From CBDAQR01 sp965199055 (GTDB lineage: Bacteria > Pseudomonadota > Gammaproteobacteria > Pseudomonadales > Halieaceae), in the NCBI GenBank assembly GCA_965199055.1, contig CBDAQR010000004.1, forward strand, positions 1,302,001 through 1,366,000: a stretch of DNA of 64,000 nucleotides, written 5' to 3'. This document shows, piece after piece, positions 1 to 8,768 of this stretch (within the stretch, counting starts at the first letter, position 1; the number at the start of each line of letters is the position of its first letter). Position numbers and translations under genes: made by a program. The notes beneath the pieces were generated by a model that was given only the letters and a program-made list of their open reading frames with translations, ran no database searches and was not told the origin of the DNA.

Positions 1-1
1 G

Positions 2-625
2 GATGTGGTCTGGGAGCTTTATGGCGGCACCGAGGGGCAGGGCAGCACGATTATCTCTGGCACTGAGTGGTTAACGCACCCGGGCTCGGTCGGCAGGCCG
101 TCTAACTGTGAAATGAAGATCGTGGCAGATGACGGCAGCACGTTGCCAGCCGGCGAGGTGGGCGAAGTTTATATGCGCCTGCCCGCGGAGCAGGGACCCA
201 GCTATGAATATGTGGGTGCCGAGGCCAGTGCTATCGATGAGGGCTGGGAAACCATCGGGGACATGGGCTATCTGGATGAAGAGGGTTATCTCTATCTGGC
301 CGACCGGCGCACCGATTTGATCCTGAGTGGCGGCGCCAACATTTATCCTGCGGAGGTCGAAGCAGCGATAGATGCTTACCCCGGGGTACGTTCATCAGCC
401 GTTATTGGCTTGCCCCACAAGGACCTCGGGCATGCTGTGCACGCCATTGTGGATGTACCCGGAGAACGCATAGAAGAGGGGCAATTGCTCAGTTTTCTAG
501 CGGATCAGCTGGTGCGCTACAAGCATCCTCGTTCCTTCGAATTCGTCAGCGAGCCATTACGTGATGAGGCAGGTAAAGTGCGACGTAAAGCGCTCAAGGA
601 AGCAAGACTCAGCCAGGAGAGATGA
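2..625 (+). CDS. Acyl-CoA synthetase (AMP-forming), C-terminal part
   Basis: Adenylate-forming acyl-CoA ligase that would activate a carboxylic acid to its CoA thioester. The reading frame is open to the left edge, so the N-terminal half lies outside the window. What remains starts at the YGGTEG segment typical of the adenylate-binding motif, then has GDMGYLDEEGYLYLADR with the conserved Asp, the hinge region LILSGGANIYPAEVE, and the small C-terminal domain with GKVRRKAL, whose Lys after Gly is the usual catalytic lysine. It sits head to tail with an SDR, a thiolase and a hydrolase, which fits acid or steroid side-chain catabolism; the true substrate cannot be told. Confidence 0.9.
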   Translation, partial: DVVWELYGGTEGQGSTIISGTEWLTHPGSVGRPSNCEMKIVADDGSTLPAGEVGEVYMRLPAEQGPSYEYVGAEASAIDEGWETIGDMGYLDEEGYLYLADRRTDLILSGGANIYPAEVEAAIDAYPGVRSSAVIGLPHKDLGHAVHAIVDVPGERIEEGQLLSFLADQLVRYKHPRSFEFVSEPLRDEAGKVRRKALKEARLSQER

Positions 626-626
626 A

Positions 627-1385
627 TTGAATATTGAAGATAAAGTCGTTGTGGTGACCGGTGGTGGTCGTGGAATCGGCCGTTCCATTGCCATCCACCT
701 GGCAGAGAAAGGTGCCAGTGTGGCCTTGCTCGACCTGGATGAAGCCGCTATGGCGGAGACCTTAACGCTGGTCGCCGAAGCAGGATCGAACGGGCGTGCC
801 TATATCTGCAATGTCGCAGAGGAATCGACCGTTGAATCTACCTTTAAGCAAATAGTCAGCGACTTTGGTGCTATTCACGGTGTGATTAACAATGCCGGTA
901 TTCTTCGTGATGCGTTGCTAATTAAGGTCGAAGACGGGAAAGTGATTAAGAAAATGTCCGGTGATCACTATAGCCTGGTGGTCGATGTGCATATGAAAGG
1001 GGCGTTTCTCTGTGCCAGGGAGGCGGCACTGCACATGGTTGAACAAGGTGTTGAAGATGGCTGCATCATCAGCATGTCTTCGGTCGCGCACCGGGGATCT
1101 TTCGGTCAATCCAACTATTCTGCGGCCAAGGCGGGGATCATCGCGCAGACCCGAACCTGGGCGAAAGAATTGGGCCGACATGGCATCCGTGCCATGGCCA
1201 TTGCGCCCGGCACAATTGAGACTGAGATGTTGAGAAGTATGCCGGCGGACATTCTTGAGCAAGTCGCGCAGGCGGTGCCTTTGCAGCGGATAGGCGATGT
1301 CAGCAATATCGCAAAAACGGTGGTGCACATTCTTGAGAACGATTACCTGAGCGGTGATGTGATCGAAGTGAGTGGTGGCCTTTAG
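627..1385 (+). CDS. SDR family oxidoreductase (FabG / HSD17B-like)
   Basis: NAD(P)-dependent short-chain dehydrogenase of about 252 residues. The N-terminus carries the cofactor motif TGGGRGIG at residues 11-18, NNAG near residue 88 and a YSAAK catalytic Tyr/Lys pair near residue 160. The frame is open further upstream, but homology begins at the TTG at 627, one base after the ligase stop, with AGGAGAG in front as ribosome site; a start at 561 would overlap the ligase heavily. Its place between an acyl-CoA ligase and a thiolase suggests a 3-hydroxyacyl-CoA or hydroxysteroid dehydrogenase step. Ends in TAG. Confidence 0.9.
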   Translation: MNIEDKVVVVTGGGRGIGRSIAIHLAEKGASVALLDLDEAAMAETLTLVAEAGSNGRAYICNVAEESTVESTFKQIVSDFGAIHGVINNAGILRDALLIKVEDGKVIKKMSGDHYSLVVDVHMKGAFLCAREAALHMVEQGVEDGCIISMSSVAHRGSFGQSNYSAAKAGIIAQTRTWAKELGRHGIRAMAIAPGTIETEMLRSMPADILEQVAQAVPLQRIGDVSNIAKTVVHILENDYLSGDVIEVSGGL

Positions 1386-1456
1386 GCAGGGCACCCTCGA
1401 TAGAGTGCGCCCGTAGAGACGTATTGGTACGAGACGAATTCAGCAGGAGAGTGAAA

Positions 1457-2686
1457 ATGACAGAAGCAGTAATCCTTGATGCATGCCGCACCCCGAGAGG
1501 TATCGGCAAGGCTGGCAAGGGCGCATTGGCGAGTATCCATCCGCAGCGCCTGGGGGCGACGGTGCTGAGGGCGCTTGCCGAGCGTAACGCCATTGATACC
1601 GCCGAGGTGGACGATATTGTTTGGGGTACCAGCGCGCAAATGGGCTCCCAGGCTGGCGACCTGGGCCGCATGTGTGCACTCGATGCAGGTTATGATATTA
1701 AGTCCAGTGCTATGACCCTGGACCGCTTCTGTGGTTCTGGCATCACAGCGGTGAATATCGCTGCGGCCAATATTATGGCCGGCATGGAAGATATGACGAT
1801 TGGCGGTGGCACTGAAATGATGTCACTGGGCGATCAGATGCAGCGCTATCCGATAATGGACCAGGGCAACACCCATCTACGCCAGTTGCACCCCCAGACC
1901 CACCAGGGGTTGTGCGCTGATGCGATCGCCACCATGGAAGGCATTTCTCGGCAAGATCTCGATGCGCTGGCGCTGGAATCGCAGAGGCGTGCAGATCATG
2001 CCATCAAGAACGGTCATTTCGATAAGGCGCTGGTGCCCGTATACCACGATGATGGCAGCCTGGCGCTGGATCACGAGGAATTCCCGCGCCCCGAGACTAC
2101 TGCTGAAGGATTGGCCCAGTTGAAGCCGTCTTTCGAGGCGCTGGCGGACTATCCGTTGGATGAGAGCGGCTTAACGTTTCGCAGTTTGATCTTGCAGAAG
2201 TTTCCGGATGTCGACATTAAGCACGTGCACCACGCGGGTAACTCCTCCGGTGTGGTCGATGGTGCTGCTGCGGTGCTGCTGGCGTCTGCGGACTATGCCA
2301 AGGCGCATGGGCTGAGACCCCGTGCCCGTATCGTTGCTATGACTAACATGGGCGATGACCCAACACTCATGCTCAACGCGCCGGTACCTGCAGCGCGTAA
2401 GGCCTTAGAGCGCGCAGGCCTGACTTTGGACGATATCGACCTGTTCGAGGTCAATGAGGCCTTCGCCGTCGTGGCGGAGAAGTTTATTCGTGACCTTAAT
2501 CTTGACCGTGACAAGGTCAATGTTAATGGCGGTGCGATGGCGCTCGGCCACCCAATCGGTGCAACCGGCTCGATCCTGATCGGTACCATGCTGGATGAAT
2601 TGGAGCGTCGAGACTTGCAGCGTGGCCTTGTCACGATGTGCGCAGGTGGGGGAATGGCACCAGCGATTATTATCGAGCGCGCCTAG
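1457..2686 (+). CDS. Thiolase (acetyl-CoA C-acyltransferase)
   Basis: Thiolase of 409 residues that cleaves 3-ketoacyl-CoA with CoA. The nucleophilic cysteine lies in DRFCGSG at residue 92, the active-site NEAFA near residue 336, the GGAMALGHPIGATG histidine loop near 365 and the C-terminal CAGGG that holds the second cysteine. The ATG at 1457 follows AGGAGAGTGAAA and is preferred over an upstream GTG at 1424. It is the beta-oxidation partner of the SDR and ligase before it and ends in TAG. Paralogue choice (fatty acid, or FadA5-like steroid side chain) cannot be settled from the sequence. Confidence 0.9.
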   Translation: MTEAVILDACRTPRGIGKAGKGALASIHPQRLGATVLRALAERNAIDTAEVDDIVWGTSAQMGSQAGDLGRMCALDAGYDIKSSAMTLDRFCGSGITAVNIAAANIMAGMEDMTIGGGTEMMSLGDQMQRYPIMDQGNTHLRQLHPQTHQGLCADAIATMEGISRQDLDALALESQRRADHAIKNGHFDKALVPVYHDDGSLALDHEEFPRPETTAEGLAQLKPSFEALADYPLDESGLTFRSLILQKFPDVDIKHVHHAGNSSGVVDGAAAVLLASADYAKAHGLRPRARIVAMTNMGDDPTLMLNAPVPAARKALERAGLTLDDIDLFEVNEAFAVVAEKFIRDLNLDRDKVNVNGGAMALGHPIGATGSILIGTMLDELERRDLQRGLVTMCAGGGMAPAIIIERA

Positions 2687-2703
2687 CTTGAGGAAAGGCG
2701 AGC

Positions 2704-3534
2704 ATGTCTGAATGGACTCAAGGAGTCTCGTCCAATGACATGGCGTGGTCTTGTTACGGCAACGGGGATAAGGTGGCGCTGTTCATTCCCGGTGGCCCGG
2801 GGAATCCAATACCCGCAGTAGGATGGAGAGGAAGGCAGAGCATCAAGCCTCTGCTTCCACTACTGGAGCATGGCTACCGGATCATCACCGTCGCGAGGCG
2901 CTGTGGCATGCCCGAGGGGCATACGGTCTCCGATATGGCCGATGACTATGCCGAAATGATCAGAGCGGAACACAGTGGCCAGGTTGATCTGATCGTGGGG
3001 GCGTCCTATGGCGGCATGATTGCCCAGTTTATTGCCGCTAATCACGCTGATTGCTTTCAACATATTGTGGTCCATGTTGCAGCCTGTGACCTCGTTGACC
3101 CCGGGGGCATTGACCAACAATTTGCGCAAGCATTGGCAGATGGTCGCAGGTATGCCGCTGGGGCGATTATGTCTCGAATGCTGTTTCCACATGCCAGGTA
3201 CCCGCGACTGCTCAAAGTGATATTTGGGCTAATGACGTCCTTCTCCGCCGGTGCTGAGCATGCGCACTTTGCCAATGATGTGGTCGTTGAAGCGCAGGCG
3301 GAACGTAGCTTCGATACACGTGAGGTACTGCCGCGTATCTCTGTACCTGTATTGTTGGTGGGAGGTGACAAAGACCACTACTTCCCAGAAGAGCTGATGA
3401 GGGAAACGGCAGAGCTGATTCCGGACTGCACGCTGCGTTTATATGAGGGCAAGGGACATCTCGGTGCTGCGGTCGATGAGCGACTCGTTGGCGATATTCT
3501 GGCGTTTATCAATCGTTCCAGGTTGGCCGCATAG
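2704..3534 (+). CDS. Alpha/beta hydrolase
   Basis: Alpha/beta hydrolase fold protein of 276 residues. An oxyanion-hole stretch FIPGGPGNP lies near residue 23, the nucleophile elbow GASYGGM near 100, an acid in GGDKDHYFP near 219 and the catalytic His in GKGHLGA near 251. It starts 17 bases after the thiolase stop behind AGGAAAGGCGAGC, so it is probably the last gene of the ligase-SDR-thiolase operon, where it might be a thioesterase or ester hydrolase. Substrate unknown. Ends in TAG. Confidence 0.8.
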   Translation: MSEWTQGVSSNDMAWSCYGNGDKVALFIPGGPGNPIPAVGWRGRQSIKPLLPLLEHGYRIITVARRCGMPEGHTVSDMADDYAEMIRAEHSGQVDLIVGASYGGMIAQFIAANHADCFQHIVVHVAACDLVDPGGIDQQFAQALADGRRYAAGAIMSRMLFPHARYPRLLKVIFGLMTSFSAGAEHAHFANDVVVEAQAERSFDTREVLPRISVPVLLVGGDKDHYFPEELMRETAELIPDCTLRLYEGKGHLGAAVDERLVGDILAFINRSRLAA

Positions 3535-3560
3535 CGGGGTTAAGATCGTGCAGAGTGATG

Positions 3561-3637
3561 TGGTGCCCCCGGCAGGACTCAAACCTGCGACCCTTCGCTT
3601 AGGAGGCGAATGCTCTATTCAGCTGAGCTACGGAGGC
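3561..3637 (-). tRNA. tRNA-Arg (anticodon CCU)
   Basis: On the minus strand the 77 bases form a complete cloverleaf. The acceptor GCCTCCG is matched by the 3' arm before an encoded CCA, the D-arm is AGCTCAGCTGAATAGAGC, the anticodon stem-loop has CCT in TTCGCCTCCTAAGCGAA, and the T-arm has GGTTTGAACC. It reads the rare AGG arginine codon. The hydrolase gene ends 26 bases beyond its 3' end on the other strand. Confidence 0.97.
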
Positions 3638-3654
3638 GTGAAGAGGAGGGCGCG

Positions 3655-3683
3655 AGTATAGCAACCCGCGCCCTGGCTTGCAG
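3655..3683 (-). promoter_or_regulatory. Promoter of the tRNA-Arg gene
   Basis: Read on the minus strand: a -35-like CTGCAA (3678-3683), a 17-base spacer and a -10 TATACT (3655-3660), placed to start transcription about 10 bases before the mature 5' end. A GC-rich discriminator (CGCGCCC) follows the -10, as in growth-rate-controlled stable RNA promoters. The GGGCGCG/CGCGCCC inverted repeat spans the -10 region. Confidence 0.6.
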
Positions 3684-4517
3684 TTATTCTGGCTTCTGGA
3701 ATACCAGTGTCATGCGGTCACTTTCACCGATGGCACGGTAGGGCGCTTTCTCTTCATCGGTTTCGAGTCCATTCAGGACTGGCGGCAATTGCCATACGCC
3801 CACATCCCAGCGTTTGGTGTCGAGCGGGTTGTTGTTGAAGTAACCTTCAGCGTGCAGCTCGAAACCGGCCGCCACGGCAGCGTCAATAATGTGCTGGCGA
3901 CCGACGTAGCCGATGTTCTTCGTCTTCCAGTCCTGGTCGACATCGGCCTGGTGCTGAACGATGCCAAATTTGCCGCCGGGCTTAAGAATGTCGAAGAAAT
4001 GGCCAAATGCGGCAGCGGTAGTCTTGTTCCTCGCCCAGTTGTGGGCGCTGCGGAAGGCTATAACTCGATCCACGCTTGAGGACTCAGCAGCAGCAATAGT
4101 GACCTCTTTGCTGGTCTCATCGATCATCAGCGAGCTGATTTTCACGTTGCTATAGAGTTTTCCACCTTCCTTCATCTTCTTCTCGAAGCGCTCACGGCCC
4201 CGCGGTCGGTAGCTGGCCTGGGTGTCGCTCATATCATAGTGGGCTGCGATGAGCTGGCCGTTCTTGCTCAGGTAAGGCGCCAGGATCTCCGTGTACCAAC
4301 CGCCACCAGGCCACACCTCTACGACCGTATGATTGGGCTGCACGTCAAAGAGTGTCAGCGTTTCCAGGGGGTGGCGATACTGATCGCGCTCAGCATAAGC
4401 AGGTGTGCGATGATCGCCGGCGATAGCGGCTTTCAGTGCTGATTCGTCGGCATGGCTGGGGCTGGCCGCTGTAGCGGCAGCGAGTGCCAGAACGAGAGGT
4501 GAGATGAGTCGATGCAC
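3684..4517 (-). CDS. Secreted SAM-methyltransferase-like protein
   Basis: Predicted class I methyltransferase of the exported kind (COG4798-like), 277 residues. Residues 1-23 look like a Sec signal peptide ending in SHA. The mature part has VVEVWPGGGWYTEIL as the SAM-binding glycine loop, GQLIAAHYD as the second strand, and a Rossmann-like continuation with LKPGGKFGIVQH. I chose the GTG at 4517, because AGGAG lies 7 bases upstream and the signal peptide starts there; the longer frame from 4595 lacks support. Activity in the periplasm is puzzling, as SAM is cytoplasmic, and substrate is unknown. Confidence 0.75.
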   Translation of the reverse strand: MHRLISPLVLALAAATAASPSHADESALKAAIAGDHRTPAYAERDQYRHPLETLTLFDVQPNHTVVEVWPGGGWYTEILAPYLSKNGQLIAAHYDMSDTQASYRPRGRERFEKKMKEGGKLYSNVKISSLMIDETSKEVTIAAAESSSVDRVIAFRSAHNWARNKTTAAAFGHFFDILKPGGKFGIVQHQADVDQDWKTKNIGYVGRQHIIDAAVAAGFELHAEGYFNNNPLDTKRWDVGVWQLPPVLNGLETDEEKAPYRAIGESDRMTLVFQKPE

Positions 4518-4732
4518 GTTATTGCTCCTAACTAAAGTGAATACGATGGTTGTACGGGCGGGAGACAAATTAAGACCAGCGGAACGCCGCGTCAACAGGT
4601 AAACCAGTTTTCGGATTTATGCGTAATAGTTCCATAGATTGAACCATAGGGCTGTGCATAATGTCTCAACGATGCCCGGCCCAAAACCGGTCAATCGATA
4701 TAAAACAATAGCTATTGGTAGGATCCGCACTT

Positions 4733-7024
4733 ATGAAACCCACACCCCAAAATCATCTGGCGGCTATGAAGCCGTTGGCCGTGGCATTGTCACTGGTCGG
4801 CGCTGCTGCTGCCGCTACGCCCACATTCGCTCAAGAACCCGCTCGTCGCAGTGCATCTGCTCTGCTTGAAGAGGTTGTCGTTACCGCACGGAAGCGCGAA
4901 GAGGGTTCTTAGGAAGTCCCACTGTCAGTATCAGCCTACAACTCCGATCAATTGGAAGCGTTGAAGGTACGTGACTTGACCAATCTTGCCGTCGGCATGC
5001 CCAATGTCTCACTGGAAGACCTGGGTACCACGCGCGGCACGGCCAACTTTTCCATTCGTGGTTTGGGCATTAACAGTTCCATTCCCTCTATCCACCCGGC
5101 CGTTGGTGTTTTCTTTAATGGCGTCTACATGGGCGTTAACAGCGGCATCATTTTCGACATGTTCGATATGTCGAGCATCGAAGTGCTGCGCGGCCCTCAG
5201 GGCACGCTGTTCGGCCGGAATGTGACCGGTGGTGCAGTACTGCTCAACACCAAGAAGCCGGGCGAAGAGCTGGAAGGCACCGCCAAATACGCGGTTGAGA
5301 CTGGTGACGACGGTGGCATCAATAGTTATTACATGGGCGCCATTGGCGGACCGATCACCGACACGCTGGGTGCCCGCGCTGTTGTTTACTACAACGACGA
5401 CGACGGCAAGTTTGAGAACCAGTTTAATGGCGATGATTTCGGTGCGATTGAACAGAAAATGTTCCGAGGTACCGTTGTGTGGACGCCCACCGACAGCACC
5501 GAGCTGGTTATTCGCTATGAGCACAATGATATCGAAGGCGATGGACCCGCCGCTCAGACCCACACCAATGGTTCTGGCGTGCCCGGCGCGTTCGTTAATT
5601 TTGATCGCGACACCACGGACTTCTCGATTGATGAAGAAGGTTCTCAGGATAATGACACCGATTTCCTGACAGTTGAATTCAACTGGAATGTCGACTTCGG
5701 TGACGGCACCATCACCAACATCTTCGGCTGGCGTGATTCCAGCGGTGAGACGGTGAGTGATATCGATGCTCAGCCCGTGTGGTTGTTCCACGCGCCGGCC
5801 TGGCTGGACGCAGAGCAGTACAGTAATGAACTGCGCTATAACGGCTACTTTGCCGATTCGTTTAATGTCACCGTAGGTGGCATGTACTTCACCAACGATC
5901 TCGATTATCACGAGCGTCGCGACCTGCTGGGCATAGCCACCGGTGGTGTTGCTCCTGCCGCATCTTTCGACGGCGGCGGCGAGTACAGTGTTGATACCTA
6001 CAATATCTTCGCCCAGGTAGATTGGGATCTGAACGAAAACTGGACTCTGACGGCTGGTGTTAACTACAGCTACGAAGAGAAAGACGCAAAAATTGCCTCT
6101 CTTAGCGCCAATATCAATAACCCGTTCGATCCGGCCAACTCCTGTAACATTGTTACCGGCAACCCCAATCCCTGTCCTTTCGACTTTGTCGATGACGAAG
6201 ATTGGGACAACATCGCTCCGAAGCTTGGCGCCACTTACCACATTGACGACAGCTCGCGTCTCTACGGTAGCTGGACCCGCGGTTACCGCTCCGGTGGTTA
6301 TAACCTGCGTAATACCTCCTTTGACCCGCGCGACACCCCAGGGCCTTTCGATGAAGAAGAGGTCAACAACTTCGAGATCGGCTACAAGTCGTCTAACGAT
6401 TGGGGCAAGCTGAATGCGGCGATCTTCTACAACGAGATCGACGACATGCAGCGTGAACTGAACAACCCCGGCCCAATCGGTGTGATTCAGCTGGTACGTA
6501 ATACGGCGGATGCTACGTTCACCGGTATTGAAGTCGATGGCACGTTCAGCCTCACCGACAACCTGCTGATGCTGGCATCTGTGGGTTACGTTGATGCTGA
6601 GTACGACGACGTTCGCGAAGACCTCAATGGTGATGGCGTTGTAGACGGCGGCGATGAGGATCTGGATATTCCTCGCGCGCCCGAGTGGTCTTATAGCATC
6701 GGTTTCACTTACGACATGGACATTGGTTCCTGGGGTTATATGACCGCACGTACCAACTACTCCTATCGTGACGAGATGGCCTACACCGATAACAACCTCG
6801 GTTATATCGATGAGGCTGAGGTGCTCGATGCCGGTCTGGACTTCTACTCCAATGACGGACACTGGGTATTCTCACTGTACGGTCGCAACCTGCTGGACGA
6901 AAACTGGCACGGTGGTGACACACAGTTGCCAGACGACATCAGCGGCGTTCCCACCGGCGGTACATTCTCACCGCTGACTCCGGGTATTCGCTATGGTGCT
7001 GAGGTGATTTACAACTTCTTCTAA
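4733..7024 (+). pseudogene. TonB-dependent receptor with in-frame amber at codon 60
   Basis: Outer-membrane TonB-dependent receptor, 764 codons. A signal peptide (about residues 1-33, ending TFAQ) is followed by the TonB box EEVVVTARKRE, the plug domain with SIRGLG and EVLRGPQGTLFGRN, and a long beta-barrel ending in a terminal aromatic (NFF). The single frame is cut by TAG at 4910-4912, exactly where family members read QEVPLSVSA, so one C-to-T change from CAG explains it; the rest of the frame is intact to 7024. An ATG-less remnant downstream could not be exported without the signal peptide. The sequence family is common in steroid and terpene degraders. It may be a true pseudogene or a base error. 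Confidence 0.85.
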
Positions 7025-7043
7025 GCGAAGCAGTGGTTCACAG

Positions 7044-7072
7044 AAAGGCGGGCTTTGGCCCGCCTTTTTTTT
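7044..7072 (+). terminator. Rho-independent terminator after the TonB receptor
   Basis: Perfect 7-bp stem GGCGGGC/GCCCGCC (7047-7053 and 7058-7064) with a TTTG loop, followed by eight T residues, 20 bases past the receptor stop. Confidence 0.92.
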
Positions 7073-7139
7073 GTCTGCGTGAATCCAAACGGGCTAGTTT
7101 GAGCATCTAAGAACAAAGCACTATGAACGGAGAGATGTT

Positions 7140-7493
7140 TTGGAACAAGATTGGATAGGCATATTGGCAGTGGCGCTGTTGTTTGGGCTGTTGCCGCTGA
7201 CGGGTGGCATTGTGTTGGTGAAATTGCGCGCCAGGCGTATGGATACCTTGGTAAAACTGGTTGAGCTAGGCGCGCCCTTGGACGCCGAGACCATCAAAGC
7301 GCTGAGCGGTGGTGAATCGAGCTACAAGACGGATTACAAGTGGAGCCTGATCTGGCTCGCTATTGGTATTCCCGTAACCCTGGGGCTGTGGGTGGAAATC
7401 GGGGGCGAAGAAGCGGTTTGGGGTTTAATTCCTGTATTTGTGGGAATTGCATATGGAATAGCCGGTAAGCTGCGTTTACGGGAGTCGAGCTAA
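7140..7493 (+). CDS. Small two-helix membrane protein (DUF6249-like)
   Basis: Protein of 117 residues with an N-terminal membrane helix (about residues 5-25), a charged cytoplasmic stretch LRARRMDTLVKLVELGAPL and two C-terminal hydrophobic helices (about 65-105). Start is a TTG preceded by GGAGAGATG. It is 12 bases upstream of an ECF sigma factor gene, a pairing often seen for this family, so it probably belongs to the same regulatory unit. Function unknown. Confidence 0.65.
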   Translation: MEQDWIGILAVALLFGLLPLTGGIVLVKLRARRMDTLVKLVELGAPLDAETIKALSGGESSYKTDYKWSLIWLAIGIPVTLGLWVEIGGEEAVWGLIPVFVGIAYGIAGKLRLRESS

Positions 7494-7505
7494 CGGAAAC
7501 AGGCT

Positions 7506-8078
7506 TTGGATAAAGAACACAGCTTACTGCAGCTCGCGAGGGGTAGAGGTGGTGCCGCGGCTTTTTCTGCGCTGGTGAAAATCTACCAGGGGCCGCTGCG
7601 GGGTTTTTTGCTGAGGCTGTGTAAGGATCATCATCTCGCCGATGACATTGCACAGGAAGCGTTTATTGCGGCCTACCGCAAGCTGGGTAGTTTCGGTGGC
7701 GAGAGTAGTTTCAAAACCTGGCTATTCAAGATCGCCTATAACGAATTTTTGCAAAATCAGAGACGAGCGGAACGGCACATCAAGATTGCAGTGGCCTATA
7801 GCGACTCGATAAGCCATCAAGAGCGTTACGAGTCGATCTCTACAGCGCAATTAGATTTGGAAAACGCGATGCGCTCCTTGCCCGCAGATGAAGCCGCGGC
7901 AATTACCTTATGCCACAGTTTGGGGTTCTCCCACGTGGAGGCAGCGGCTATTCTGGAGCAGCCTCTTGGTACGATCAAAACGCGCATCAATCGGGGCAAG
8001 TCGAGACTGCGTGAGCTGCTAGTCACCCCGCTGGCAGATATACAAAATAGGTCTAATCAACGGGAGACACTGCCATGA
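7506..8078 (+). CDS. ECF-type RNA polymerase sigma factor
   Basis: Sigma-70 family factor of 190 residues. Region 2 covers about residues 20-95 with HHLADDIAQEAFIAAYRKL, the core-binding and -10-recognition part; region 4 covers about 115-175 with the helix-turn-helix GTIKTRINRGKSRLRELL. Start TTG at 7506. It overlaps the next gene by four bases (ATGA), so the two are co-translated. Lacks a C-terminal extension. Confidence 0.92.
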   Translation: MDKEHSLLQLARGRGGAAAFSALVKIYQGPLRGFLLRLCKDHHLADDIAQEAFIAAYRKLGSFGGESSFKTWLFKIAYNEFLQNQRRAERHIKIAVAYSDSISHQERYESISTAQLDLENAMRSLPADEAAAITLCHSLGFSHVEAAAILEQPLGTIKTRINRGKSRLRELLVTPLADIQNRSNQRETLP

Positions 8079-8350
8079 ATACCGCTGACACCCCCGATAT
8101 GCTCGACCGGCTGCTGGCTAACCCCATGCCCATTGCTGACGCCGGATTCTGTGAGCGTGTTAAGCGTGAACTGCCTGCTTATCAAATCCGGCGCGAGTCA
8201 ATCTTCTTCGCCGGTGCTATGGCCTGGCTAGTGATAGCAGGTTTTACCTGGACACCGTCGTTTGTGGAGCTTGGGATACATGCGGTTGCGGGCTCTGCCG
8301 CGCTGCTCGGCGAAACAATATCCCAGTTCGTATCCCAGCTCCTGGTATGA
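8075..8350 (+). CDS. Small membrane protein, possible sigma-factor partner
   Basis: A 91-residue protein with a soluble N-terminus (about residues 1-45) and one clear membrane helix (about 46-64) followed by a weaker hydrophobic tail. Its ATG overlaps the sigma factor stop, the position usually held by an anti-sigma factor, but no zinc-binding HXXXCXXC motif is present. I do not recognise a named family; a role as membrane anchor or anti-sigma factor is inference from position. Confidence 0.6.
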   Translation: MNTADTPDMLDRLLANPMPIADAGFCERVKRELPAYQIRRESIFFAGAMAWLVIAGFTWTPSFVELGIHAVAGSAALLGETISQFVSQLLV

Positions 8351-8423
8351 AAGCGCGGTTAGCACGTTGGTGATAGTGGCAGCGTATGGGATACTTCCCC
8401 TATTCGCTTGACTGGATGTCCAC

Positions 8424-8753
8424 ATGCTCGAACGCGAGGCTCTTTTTGCCCTAGGCCAGGTGGTAAAACATCGGTTTTACCCGTTTCGTGGGGTTATTTT
8501 TGATGTAGACCCCACCTTCAGCAACACGGAAGAGTGGTGGGAGTCGATTCCAGAGGATGTGCGTCCGGCCAAAGACCAGCCGTATTACCACCTGTTAGCG
8601 GTTAACGATGAGATGGCGTACACCGCCTATGTGTCTCAACAGAATCTTCTGGTCGATGACTCGCGCGAGCCCGTGCCTCACCCGGACGTGGCGCAATTGT
8701 TTGGCGCATTTCGCGGCACTTATTACGAGCCCCTGGAACACCGCGGCCACTAG
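8424..8753 (+). CDS. hspQ: Heat shock protein HspQ
   Basis: HspQ/YccV-like protein of 109 residues. The family pattern is clear: FALGQVVKHRFYPFRGVIFDVDP near the start, then NTEEWW, the PAKDQPYYHLL core and a YVSQQNLL segment. Members bind hemimethylated oriC DNA or act as specificity factors for Lon protease in enterobacteria. The ATG at 8424 is the only sensible start. The sulfatase gene follows after 15 bases. Confidence 0.95.
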   Translation: MLEREALFALGQVVKHRFYPFRGVIFDVDPTFSNTEEWWESIPEDVRPAKDQPYYHLLAVNDEMAYTAYVSQQNLLVDDSREPVPHPDVAQLFGAFRGTYYEPLEHRGH

Positions 8754-8768
8754 GGCGCAGCAGCACCC

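Noticed and set aside
3648..3673. GGGCGCG/CGCGCCC inverted repeat as terminator of the methyltransferase-like gene
   Set aside because: There is no T-run, and the repeat covers the -10 and discriminator of the tRNA-Arg promoter on the same strand.
5009..6862. Open frame of 617 codons on the minus strand opposite the TonB receptor
   Set aside because: It has no ribosome site and no domain, and it mirrors the codon structure of a clear receptor on the plus strand.
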